Positions 21,803 through 33,180 of a stretch of DNA of 64,000 nt are shown here, piece by piece. This DNA comes from Parascedosporium putredinis (lineage: Eukaryota > Ascomycota > Sordariomycetes > Microascales > Microascaceae). Location: NCBI GenBank assembly GCA_949357655.1, contig CASHTG010000012.1, forward strand, positions 310,001 through 374,000. The letters run 5' to 3'. Positions within the stretch are counted from its first letter, which is position 1, and each line of letters opens with the position of its first letter. Position numbers and translations under genes: made by a program. The notes beneath the pieces are model-generated. The model was not told where the DNA came from. It saw only the letters and a list, made by a program, of their open reading frames with translations, and made no database searches.

Positions 21803-24800
21803 TTTGAAATAAGAGGTTGGATGATTTCCTTTGGATCAAAGACGGGTTTATCGTTGGAAGAAAGAGAGCGAAAGAAAGAGTCGGCCGGCGACAACGAGAG
21901 AATGGAACTTCAACTTGGAAAAATGGACAAGAGCTTGACAAGAGTTGGAAAGCAAGTGTGGAGAGAGAAAGAAGAGAGAAAGAAGGAAAAGGGAGAGGGA
22001 GGAAGATCAGGAGGGAATGGAGCGGGAAGAGGATATATGTAGGGGGAGGAGGGAAATCGGGAATCTCTGTGACAAGATTGACATCTGCCAAGGGATCGGA
22101 GGCAGATCAGGCAAAACAATACAGGTAGGGGGTGGAGGAGAAGGATGAGCGGCAAAGCCCAATTCGTGACGCTCCACAGCAAAAATGAGAGGAAGAGAGA
22201 CTCATGGCTAGGGGAGGGAGGGAGAGAGATGGAGAATGCACACACGCGAGAACATGGGTTGAAGCGAGAGTCGGATGCCAGATGGGTAGTGCCAGCCAGC
22301 GGGTCCAAGTTACGAATCCCCTTCCGGCCTCGAACCCGGGCGATCGCCGGGTTGAAACGTCCTTTTCCCAGCCCCAAGCAACGCTTCATCACAAAGGGGA
22401 GACCAAAGAAAACAGAAAAACAGAGGACAGTGACATATCCTCCTCCCCTACGCGTCTCCTGGTCACTTTGGGGGTTACACGTGGAACGGAGAGGCAGCTA
22501 TAGGTCATGGAATCGAGCACTTCCATCCGTGCCCCTTCCCTTTTCAAGGCCAGCCAGGGGCGAGGTGAGGGGAGGAAGAAAGTTGAGGTGGGAAAAGGGG
22601 GAGAGAGGTATACAGTAAGTTGTGTGCACTGTTCTTGATACATGGAGTCTCGGCCAGAAAGCTTGTGAATTTGTGGTTTTTACTTGTTTTGGAACTTCGA
22701 TATCAAGGTTCATCGATAATACCTATGTTCTTCAGACGGTCTGGAGCATTGAGCAGTGACTGCGCCGCCTCCCAGGGTGGATGACCGTGTGTTCGGGCGG
22801 GTCGCATCTAGGCCCTCGTTTTGGCCCCTTGGTCCTGTTTCTCATCGTCTCCCTCAATCCCCCTAGACAAGCTTAAGAGAGAAAATGCAACGTGCCCTGT
22901 TAAGAAAGAGCCGGAGGAAGAGACGCTGAGCGCGAGGAAGGTGTGCAAAGGAAAGAAGAAAAAAAAGCTTACAGTGAATAAAGCTCGATCCCCTGTCGTG
23001 GCCAGCACAGGCATGCAGGCATGAGCGTATCGCTGATAAGCTTTCCCCTTGTGCCCCCTTTTCCCCTAATAGTGGGTCAGTCCCACGCTGCTGCGTCTGT
23101 GTCAAACGACAAGGTATTATACGGCAGAGAGAGGGAATGACAGTTATGAGGAAGAATAGCGATTGATGGAATGGGGCTGTTCTGTTTTGGAACAGGGGGC
23201 GATGGGGGAAGGAATTGAAAGGATAAATGGGGACGCAAAGTATCGCAGGGGCTAATTTTCAAGGAGGGGTACTTGGGAAGAAGAATAAGAAAGAATCCAA
23301 GAAGACTGGCCTGGCCATGGACGGACTGAGGTTCAACTTTGCTGCGGCAGGCCCGGAGCACTTGAGGTGTCTTTTGAAGCAGAGAGGGTCCCTGAAACGG
23401 GGAATTGTGTCGGGTAAGGGGCCCTTGTGGGGCGGCATGGGAGACGCGCGGGCTCGGGACTGTTACAGCCGGGCGCACATCAAACACCCGAAGCTCCTCT
23501 TTCCCTCAATGCGGGTTCCGGACGGGTTGCATCTGTCATCGAGGTTTTTTTTTTTTTTTTTTTCTATTCCTTGTCTGGGTCTGGACCCGACGGACGGTCT
23601 TTTTGGATTTGTTTTTTGAGATGGGGAGAGGAGGCCTTGGTATTTGCAACAAGGTTGACTGAGCAGTTCATAATACTCTTTCCTTGTGTTCTATCCAGTT
23701 ATTGGATTGATGAATACATATGTGATATGCATCCATTACGAATGTCACAATAAATAAATACATAAACAACAAGTTCTCCCCAAAAGGCGTCCGTTGATGG
23801 ATCTACACTATGAAGAGCTTGGTTTGAGGTGCTGGAATTGGGGATTGGTGACTGATCTGATGTTGCCTCCAGTCCTCTTTCCCGAATAAAACACTAGCTT
23901 AAATTTCGAGATGCTGTCCAATGCGAGCCCAAACGTGCTGCTATGAATTGAGAGGAAGATATCGAGGGTGCATTTGGGCTTAAATTTGGAGAAATCCTCC
24001 TTCAAGGACATATTATCTACCTTTGTGTTATGCGTTGATTTAAATGCTTGACAGACACAGCATTGAGATTCGCGGATGCTCTGCCTCCTCCCGCGGAGCT
24101 GGCTCTCGTGGCATCGAACCGATATTTACCCGCTCTCTTTGTCCCTCTATGGCAACCTGGTCTGGGACTCCCTCCTCAACGACAGATTAATAAACGCTGT
24201 CTCAATGTTCTCTATTGCCAAGCGGCCAATGCTCGGGTTGAGATGATGATGAACGCACCGGATTCTTTGCCTCGATGGTGCGTCACGGATGCTACCACTT
24301 AGCGACCGTTCAACAGCAAGATAAGGGCCGTCTCTCCAGCAAAGTAAACAAGTCGTGGGCTGTGATTTTATGAGGATGCCAGTGGTTGCTTCCCGGGGCT
24401 CACAGGTATTCACCGCATCCATGAGGACCTCCAAGGATGACATGAGGTCAAGAAGGAGGAGAGGGGCAGATGTCATCTTTCCCATTTTCCCATCGCACAG
24501 GCGAGGCTTGCGTTGGGTTCCATTGGCTCGTCTACGATTCGCCGCCACCGCCATCACCAAACCCCTCTTTTGCTCCCATTTGATCAGAATCTCAGCCCAT
24601 AGTAAAGTAACTCCTTACTTCTGAAAAAGGCACACCCATACATCCAATGGGTCCATATGGATGTGCTAATAACGCTTGATCATAAACCCTCCTTTTGTGT
24701 CGTCTCTACTAGCTTTGGCATAATTTGGATCCTCTACTCTATACACGACTGACATAACGATATCGAAGTGGACCTTGGTCCATTAAATGCACATGCAAGC

Positions 24801-25319
24801 GCCAAGGTGGGACTCACCATGACCCGAAGCAGGGTTCTGTTATGAAGCAGCGACGCCGGGATGAAGCTGGAGTGTAGTGATGGCGAAAACATTAACACCG
24901 GAGTTGAGGGGACGGGGTCACATGAGAGAAGCATATTCGAGTCGACGGTTTGCGGACCTAGAGGTCTTACATCGAGTACCTCCTATTACCAATCTGCAAA
25001 GCCAACACCCAAGAATCGCTCATGCCAGCCTCTCAGAGAGCGGGGACGACTGCAGCAGCAGACGGGGCAGGCTGTGGGATGACCCCTCCCTCCACCTCTC
25101 TCTTCCTCTATAACCTGAATCCTGCGTCTATGTAACCATTAGGCCTTTTTACCCTTCCTTTCGTGTCCAATTCTAGTTATCGCTGTCGCCCCTCTTCAAG
25201 CGCACTATCTCGGCTTCATTTCTGGGAACAACGTGAAGACTTATTGGGAGCTCCAAGTGCGCCAGACCAAGACCAATGCAAAGAAAACGCCGTTCAATGA
25301 TCTTGTCCAATCTTGAGCC
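21803..25319. other. Gene-poor interval, 3.5 kb
   Basis: The upstream flank of the small secreted-protein gene (21803-22600) is very GA-rich on the plus strand. A T19 run lies at 23545-23563. From 23700 to 25300 the DNA is more AT-rich, like the receptor gene that follows. No open frame with a recognisable domain or codon bias was found. Confidence 0.5.
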
Positions 25320-28300
25320 ATGGCTACTCCGCACAACTATTCCGTCGGTTGGATCTGCGCGATTGAACCTGAATATCTTGCTGCACAGCTTTGCTTCGAT
25401 GGAGAACCCGAGGCTCTACTACATTCTCCGTCACCGAATGACTCCAATGCCTATAGCCTAGGCACAATAAACGGCCACAAGGTCGTTATAGCCTGCTTGC
25501 CGCGGGGGTCGTACGGCACAACATCGGCCGCTATCGTCTCTGCCAACATGCTACGGAGCTTTCCTAACATAAAAGTTGGCCTGATGGTAGGTCTTGGGGG
25601 AGGTGCTCCAACACCTGACGCGGATATCCGTCTTGGCGACATCGTGGTCAGCACGCCTGGTGACGGTCAGCCCGGCGTGCTTCAGTATGACTATGGGAGG
25701 ACGGTACAAGGGCAAGAGTTTGAACTAACCGGGGCCTTGAATCGACCCCCGACAGCGCTACTGACGGCGGTGACGAACCTCAACACCGAGTTCCGCCGGA
25801 AACCCAAAGCCCTTGAGGAAGCCATCACCGATATACTTGAGAAATTGGATAGGGAGCTTCGTGAAGACCTCACCCGACCAGATGTTGGCACCGATGTCCT
25901 GTACCAAGCCGGTTTCACTCACCCTGTCGGCAATGGCGGCGCTTGCGCGGATCTATGTGGACTCGTCCCAGAACGTCTCACCCCACGGCAGCCAAGAAGC
26001 AGACGACCGCTAAGCCCAGTGGTTCACTATGGACTGGTCGCCTCGGGAAACCAGCTAATGAAGGATGCCAAACGCCGTGATGAATTGGCTCAAAAACACA
26101 AGGTTTTGTGTTTCGAGATGGAAGCGGCGGGCTTAATGAATGACTTTCCCTGCCTGGTCATTCGTGGCATCTGCGACTATTCAGACTCGCATAAAAGCAA
26201 GGTGTGGCAAGATTATGCGGCCCTCGCGGCTGCTGTTTATGCGAGGGAGCTTCTCTGCCGGATCCCCCATCTACGATCGAGGCCGAGAAGAAAGCTAGCG
26301 AGGTCATGTCTACCAGTCAGTAATGTAAGCCCCGCTGTTCACAACGTCAGCTTTATTGATCGTATTGTCAACAGTTTCCGATACTACGGCAAGAATCGAG
26401 GCAAAGATTGACAACTCTAGGGATCTCCAGAATGAGCAGATGTAGGTACTGTGACCTTTCTTAATAGGCGCGCAATCATAGGACCTGTGGGTTAATGTTT
26501 CAATGTACTAGTGAAATTTCGCGCATTCTTGACCAGAAATTCGTCTTAGACAAGCTCATCAGGGTTAATGATGCAACTTTTGACTCCCGCCGCGAGGAGA
26601 GAACCCCACATGCCTTGAGGGTACGCGGGTTAACTTGTTAAAGGAAATATCCGACTGGGCAAACGACCCCGGAAGCGAGGCGATATTCTGGCTCAATGGC
26701 AAGGCCGGTACAGGGAAGTCCACCATCTCCCGTACCATTGCCTTTTCTTTCGCTAAGGCTGGGGAGCTCGGCGCAAGCTTCTTCTTCAAGAGAGGTGAGG
26801 GGAGCGTTGGTAGCGCAAGTCACTTTTGCAGCACCATTGCCTCCCAGCTGGCTTCCACAGCCCCCACCGCCGCCCACCATATCCGAGATGCCATCGACTC
26901 CGACCCCGAGATCTGCCAAAGGCGATAAAAATACAGTTCGAGAAGCTGATCCTAGAGCCGCTCTCGAAAATCGACATAAAAAGCTCGTCATAGTAGTCGA
27001 TGCTTTAGACGAGTGTGACTCTGAGACAGATATCAAGATCATCATCGACCTATTTGCGCACACTAAATCCTCATCCCCGACATTCAAGGTGTTCCTCACG
27101 AGTCGACCGGAGCTACCTATCCGGCTTGGCTTCCGCCAGATCCATGGGAAGTATAAAGGCTTTGCTCTTCACGAGATATCGAAATCCGTCGTCTGGCACG
27201 ATATAACAAAGTACCTCACACATGAACTTTCCGAAATTAGAGATGACTATAACAACGATGCCACGGTAGATCGTTGGCTACCAAGCGATTGGCCCGGCCT
27301 GGAAAGGATTCGGGATCTGGTTAAAATTACTGATTCCCTCTTCATCGTCGCTGCTACAATCTGTCGCTTTGTTAGGCTTCGCGCTTTAGGCCATCCTGAA
27401 TATCTCCTTGCAATGTTTATAGACCAACAAGGGGTTGGTCAGGCATCCCAGTTCCACGCAACCTATCTACCAATCTTAAACCAGCTATTAGTTATGCAAA
27501 CAACCGCAGAAGGCCCCTATCTGCTTGGGAGATTGGAGAGGGACACGATCATCCAAGAGTTTCGAGACGTTATCGGTAGCATCGTCCTCCTTGAGACCCC
27601 ACTGTCATCTACTTCGTTGACGAATCTCCTCGGTTTAAAAGAGAGGGTTATCGACACCAAACTAGGCTACCTACATTCAGTTTTGAATATCCCATCGAAT
27701 CCGTCTGATCCAATAAGGTTATTCCACAAATCATTCCGAGACTTCCTCGTTGATGTTGAAATGCGGGAACGAAATCCGTTTTGGGTAGATGAGAAAGTAG
27801 TAAACAAAAAGCTAGTTAGCCAGTGCCTGCGGTTGATGAAAGGAAGCCTTTACCGAGATATCTGTCACCTAGGACATCTTGGAGCTCGGCGCTCTGAGGT
27901 GGATCCTCGGCAGGTGGAGAGATGCATTTCCCCAGAGCTTCGGTATGCTTGCCTATACTGGGTGGACCATCTGGCGCACTCGGATAGCTTCATGTACCTC
28001 GCAGAGGATGTTCATCAGTTTTTGAAAACCCACATCCTTCACTGGATTGAGGCCCTGAGTCTCTTAGGGGCCATGACTAATGCGGTTCAGTCGATAGGGA
28101 AGCTTGAGGGGTTGGCTCCAGTAAGTTTGATTCTCGATGATACTTGAGGATGAAAGCTGACTAGTCATGGGAGAAGCAACCATATTCTGAACTATCGAAC
28201 TTGATATATGATGCAAAACTATTCATTCCCCATAGTAGATGGCTCATCGAAAATCATCCGCTTCAGGTATATGCGTCGGCTTTGATATTCAGCCCTTGCC

Positions 28301-30349
28301 AGAGTATAATGAGAAGGCTATTTGAGCAAGAAGAACTATCTTGGATTAGCAACAAGCCCTTCACAGAGGGTTTCTGGAACCCCCGCATGCAGACACTTGA
28401 AGGTCATCGTGGTACGGTTTCGTCTGTGGCCTTCTCGAGTGATGGAAGATTCGTAGTATCCGGATCCTATGACAGAAATGTCAAGATATGGGATACCAGA
28501 GGCAATGAGATCCATACGCTCAAGGGCCATGCCGGCGAGGTCAACTCGATAGCTTGTTCAAGCGATAGTAGGCTAATAGCATCAGGGTCCGAGGATAGAA
28601 CGGTTAAAATCTGGGATGCCGCTACCGGTCACGAAATCCGGACGCTCCTTTCGCATTGTAGGGGTTCACTCGGTGGGGTTCTCAAGCGATGGCAGGTATA
28701 TAGTTTCAGGATCTGTCGACAAGACCGTCAGGGTTTGGAACGCTTTTACTGGTCAAGCGATTCGGAAGCTAGATATCTTGCCAGGCCTGATTACCACAGT
28801 ACAAGCAGCATTTTCAGGGGACGGTAGATTTGTGTTGGCGATATCTAGAGGTGCTAAAACCCTCATCAAGATATGGGATGCTGCGACTGGTCAAATGGTT
28901 CGAGAGGTGTCGTATCATGAAACGGCATATTCCTCAGTAGCCTTATCGAGCAACTGCAGGCTTGTTGTGACAGGATCTAAACCCGTCGTCGCCTTGGAGG
29001 ATCTGGCCTCTCTTCTGGACCACCGTCCGATGATTCTTCTGGAAACCCCTTTAGACTACGCTGTAAGGGTCTTGGACGAGCTCGAACACGGTACTATGGG
29101 GACTGGAGACCCGATAGATATGATCTTGTCGGTGGATTCCTCAAATGATGGCAGGTATGTCGCCTCCGGATCTACGGACCAAGGTGTCAAAATCTGGGAT
29201 GCCGTTACAGGTCACTATCTTCAAACCCTAATGGAGCATAGCGGTTGTGTTCAATCGGTGGCCTTCTCAAAGGATGGAAAATTCGTGGTATCGGGATCTT
29301 CTGACAGACTCGTCAAGATCTGGATGGTTAATCCAAGTCGTGAGGGAGAGGCACCTGAATACCATGGGAATACGATTCTGCCAATGACCGTCTCCCGCGA
29401 TGGTATGCTTGTAGCATTAGTACGTCGCTCCTCTGAGGCCGGCAAGGGTCGGGAATATATCACGATTTGGGGCGCTCTTACAGGCCGCGAGGTCCGGAAA
29501 ATCACCCATCATCTCGAAGATGGCTCGAGATTGGGATCCGTGGCCTTTTCTAGCGATGGAAGGCTTGTGGCAGCAATATTGCTCGACCCGATGAGAAGCT
29601 TCAAGATATGGGATGTGGATACAGGCCGCGTAGTCCGGACGTTCTCGGACAACGCCCATCCCACTTCATCTCAATTTTGCCCCACGTTCTGCCTAAACCA
29701 CGGTTTCTACAGAACCGTCGAGATCTGGAATGTCGCCACGGGCCATACAGTCGGAGTGCTTAATGGACATGGTGCCACATACTCGATAGCCTTTTCAGGC
29801 GATGACAGATTTTTGGCGTCGGGAACGAGTAGAAATTGCGTCAAGATTTGGGAGATCGCTACAAGCTACGAATATGGGGAGCTTCGGGGTCACTGTGTGG
29901 CCTCTTTAGTAGCTCTCTCAAGTGATGGCGGGTTGGCCGTGGTGGTATATGGTGACTCCACAACCAAGATATGGCATGTCGCTACAGGTACCGAGATCCA
30001 GACGCTTGGTCTTGGCACCATGCTCAGAGCGTTTCCATCCAGTATAGGTCCGCTCTATCCAGCCACCGGGAGTGAATATGACCCCCTGGGCCAAGATGAC
30101 ACTCCGACAAGTGTTGCAAACGAATCCGAATCAGGGGTCGAACTCCGACTGCAAGTACGAGAGCTAACCAAGGGCTATGGCGTTACGTTGGATCGTACGT
30201 GGATTACTTGGAACGGCTCGCCGGTACTGTGGTTACCACAGGAATATCGGCCTACAATTTGGGCTGCATCACCACTAGGAATTGCAATTCAGACTGCTAG
30301 GAGACGATTAATCATTCTCCGGTTCACAGGGCCTCCGAGATCCAACTAA
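25320..30349 (+). CDS. NOD-like receptor: PNP-NACHT-WD40
   Basis: Fungal STAND/NLR protein of about 1,620 aa, of the type linked to self/non-self recognition and regulated cell death. Residues 1-315 form a purine-nucleoside-phosphorylase-like effector domain (YSVGWICAIEPEY, GLMVGLGGGAP, RLGDIVVSTP, VHYGLVASGN, FEMEAAGLMNDFPC, GICDYSDSHK). The NACHT domain has Walker A GKAGTGKS near residue 417 and Walker B LVIVVDALDECD near 514. About 12 WD40 blades run from about 965 to 1505, then a tail with WITWNGSPVLWLPQEYRP. Likely introns: 26316-26374 (donor gtcagt, uncertain), 26442-26511 and 28121-28164 (only 44 bp). Five one-base losses occur, in C5 26264-26268, C4 26604-26607, A3 26918-26920, A5 26978-26982 and G4 28661-28664; each repair restores the family pattern. 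The WD40 repeats are diverged, unlike the near-identical repeats of fast-evolving HET-type receptors. Lower GC3 than neighbours and gene-poor flanks suggest an accessory gene. Confidence 0.88.
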
Positions 30350-31972
30350 TGTCTAGATATATTAATATTGTACAAGTAATTGATGCTTTGTTCTCATGTT
30401 CTAGTCTTCTCTAGAAAGGGTTTATGGACGTGCATGCATTATGGCCATGGCCGGGCTATCTTATGGCAGACCCCGTTAGCCAAGAATTGAAGGATGTTGC
30501 CCCAAAATACGAAGTCAGTTCGAGGAAGACATACCTATTGGACCTAGGTGTTAAACGCCCCTTTTCTTCTACGATTTTAGGATCGTCTTATTCTCCCCTT
30601 TCTTCCCTGGTTCACTAGCCCGCTTCTACGTGAGAGCTATAGAGGGCGCAGTGAAGAGGAGGTTGGCGATCTGCTCGAAACAAGCTTTATGATCCAGCGT
30701 TCCCACGCCAGTCCCGGATATTCATTCATGATGCACCCGGAGCGCCCGGACCCCACCTGCCGTCAACGCCCGGAAAGAGCCCGGCGTATCGATTTGGCAT
30801 AGCACTTTGGCGAAATCATAGAAGAGAGGAAGCCCGGAGAAAGAGGTCTATGGGATTTCTTTTTTTAAAAAAAAAACCTCTCAATGATTTCCGAACCCGG
30901 GCTCTCGCTTGGCAACGGCTTGAGAGTGACTGCAAGAGCTTTAGCTATCACTTATCACCTGAGTCCTTTTCTATGCTCGAAATTCAAGAACCGGTATGAA
31001 TAGAACACATGCGGTTTCGCCGAATGCCGAGCAAGCCAAACGGAGGTTCGGTGTGCGCCGGAATACGCGGCTCCGTATTTTCCTCACGTAAATTTAGAGC
31101 CTGGATTATGAGAGCAGGAAGGGCGGGTGCCTCAGCTAGCTCACCCTGCCGAGCAGCAGAGCAGGATTGAGCAAGAGTAACCCCGTCTCAATTTTCTGTC
31201 ACGAATGTTATCACTGAACCTTGATAACCGGAACCTCTGCAGACAAGAAGAACAAGAAGAAAGCAAATGCTCCCCTGTCCTGAGTCGGCGTTGTCGTCTC
31301 GGCTGGCTGGGGCCTTCTCCGTGTGTCCCCACTTCTTTTAGCTGGGCCTCCACTTCCTCTTTGAGAAAAGGCGTCTCACTTCTGCGCCGCCTAAGCTGAG
31401 AAGGTGCGCCCCGTTTTGGAGATGCCACACCACATCCACTATGCACACACGCAAGACGCAAACACGCACATGCCCCTGACCAATCCTCCCTACCCTCCAT
31501 TGCCCCTCCTTCCCAAGCCTGCCCAAAACCATCGATCCCAGTCCAGCCGGGCAGGTGTCAATAGAATGGATAGAAGCAGGTTTCCGCCAACTCCCCTCTC
31601 TCAAAGTCAGTCCCTCCTGATCTTGTAGAACTGAAAACACAAACAAACCTCTTTTTCTGAGGGGTCGAAACCTTGGACAGACAAACACGAGATAGCCAGT
31701 CCTTGATACACAAAAATCCAAGCTTTTCGAGAAACGGCTATCTTTGATTAGCCCCTCTGCTTCCCAGGCTACAGAGCAGTCCGTCGCCAGCCTGCACCAC
31801 CCTTTCTCGCCCCTTGTTGTATATCCGTGCCCAAGGTCTCTCCCCCTCTGAAGCCGTCTTCCACAGACACCCTAGCCTCTATAGAATCTCTTCCCTGCGG
31901 ACGAAACCCGAAAGGAAAAAAAAGTATAGCCAAAGAGCAAACCCCCTCTTAGACCAAAGAACCCCAAAAACG
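30350..31972. other. Intergenic with tRNA-like element
   Basis: The 3' flank of the receptor gene and 5' flank of AMMECR1. It holds the tRNA-like unit at 30868-30958. The rest, including a CT-rich leader from 31780 to 31972, shows no gene. Confidence 0.5.
30868..30958 (-). ncRNA. tRNA-like Pol III unit or SINE/tRNA relic
   Basis: On the minus strand an A-box-like tagctaaagctc (30948-30937) is followed about 40 nt later by a partial B box, gggttcgga (30899-30891), and then by an A/T run giving a Pol III-type T tract at 30877-30868. The middle contains ccgttgcca and agcccgggttcg, which resemble the anticodon-to-T-arm stretch of tRNA-Gly(GCC). A 7-bp inverted repeat, ctctcaa/ttgagag, encloses the unit. 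No full cloverleaf with a 7-bp acceptor stem forms, so this is not called a functional tRNA. Confidence 0.35.
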
Positions 31973-32791
31973 ATGGCGACCGCAGAGCACTGTCTGTACG
32001 CCTTCGAGGCGCTCGTCGCCCACCTTGAACGCCGCCAACCCATGGAACTCGCCGACATTCAAAAGTCGTGGGCCGCCTACCTCGCCTCGGGCGCCTCCTC
32101 CGGCACCAAGCTCAGCAAGGCCCTCCCCGCCCTGCACCGCCTTGCCGCCGCCGCCGCCGACCAGTCGAGCGGCACCTCCTCCCAGACTCGAGCTCCACCT
32201 TATCCCTGGCCCCCGACACCGCCGCGACGTCCGTCACCTCCCTCGCCGGGCGCGACGACCCCGAGATACGCGAGTCCCCGCTCTTCGTCACCTGGAACAT
32301 CCTCTCCCAGGACCCCAGCGACGAGGACCACCGCGCCCTCCGCGGCTGCATCGGCACCTTTGAGGACCAGGACCTCGAGGACGGCATCGCCAGCTACGCT
32401 CACCTCGGCCCTGCACGACACCCGCTTCAACCCTATCCGCGCCTCCGAGCTGCCCACCCTCGAGGTGGCCGTCACCCTGCTCACCGATTTCGAGGATGCG
32501 GCGGACACCATGGACTGGTCCCTCGGCGTGCATGGCATCCGCATCAGCTTCGTCTACCACGGCCGTCGTTATGGCGCCACCTATCTGCCCGACGTCGCTG
32601 TCGAGCAGGGTTGGACCAAGGAGGAGACTATTGTTAGCCTCATGAGGAAGGCGGGTTGGGTCGGCAGGAAGGATAGGTGGCGGGACGTCGAGGTCGACAC
32701 GGTCAGGTACCAAGGAAAGAAGGAAAGCTTGGCATACCCCGAGTACAGGAATTGGAGGGACTGGATCGATGAGACCAAGTGGGAGACTTGA
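31973..32791 (+). CDS. AMMECR1-domain protein
   Basis: About 273 aa, no intron, start ATG 31973 (MATAEHCLYAFEALVAHLE). The AMMECR1 domain spans most of the protein: SPLFVTWNIL, the signature LRGCIGTFEDQDLEDG, ASYALTSALHDTRFNPI, the ELPTLEVAVTLLTDFE segment, DWSLGVHGIRISF and ATYLPDVAVEQGWTKEE. The family occurs in all domains of life; its biochemical role is unsettled, although LRGCIGTF is nearly invariant. An Ala/Ser/Thr-rich linker (residues about 50-90) interrupts the N-terminal part, as in other fungal members. Two breaks occur: one base missing at CCC 32181-32183, and two missing near 32397-32400, where YA-LTSAL should be continuous. The second brings the reading frame back to that of the start codon. 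It converges with Nop9, whose stop codon is 390 bp away. Confidence 0.88.
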   Translation: MATAEHCLYAFEALVAHLERRQPMELADIQKSWAAYLASGASSGTKLSKALPALHRLAAAAADQSSGTSSQTRAPPYPWPPTPPRRPSPPSPGATTPRYASPRSSSPGTSSPRTPATRTTAPSAAASAPLRTRTSRTASPATLTSALHDTRFNPIRASELPTLEVAVTLLTDFEDAADTMDWSLGVHGIRISFVYHGRRYGATYLPDVAVEQGWTKEETIVSLMRKAGWVGRKDRWRDVEVDTVRYQGKKESLAYPEYRNWRDWIDETKWET

Positions 32792-33180
32792 GCCACTCTT
32801 TTTTTCTTTTTCTTTTTTTTCTTACCCCTTTCCACCTTCTTACTTTGGAATTGTTGAGTTCTCTGTTCTTTTGCCTTGTCGCTATTCTGTCGCTCCTTTG
32901 CGACTTTTTTCTTTTCTTTTCTTCTGTCACTGCTTGGCTACGAAGGAACACGGATATGGGTCGGACCTTGGTGTTGGAATGGGAATAGATTCTTTTACTT
33001 TTTGTTAAACCTAACCTTTTGGTAATAATCGAGATTCTAGCGCATAAATAACAGATGTTCTGCAGTCATATACAACCCATCAGATACTCCCAACTAAGAT
33101 GGAAGCAAGTAAAAAAGAAAGTAGATGGCCGGTTCTACAAGGAAACCTACTTTTCAAGAGCACTCCTCATCAGTAGCCTT
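32792..33180. other. Convergent spacer between AMMECR1 and Nop9
   Basis: 390 bp, T-rich, with several tttcttttt tracts and no gene. It must hold both 3' UTRs. Confidence 0.6.

Noticed and set aside
22300..22350. cctcgaacccgggcgatcgccgggttgaaac as a tRNA T arm
   Set aside because: It is a GC-rich palindrome; no T-stem/loop geometry and no acceptor stem.
25320..30349. Calling the NLR a pseudogene because of five frame breaks
   Set aside because: Break density and type equal those in essential neighbours; each repair restores the family motif, so assembly error is simpler.
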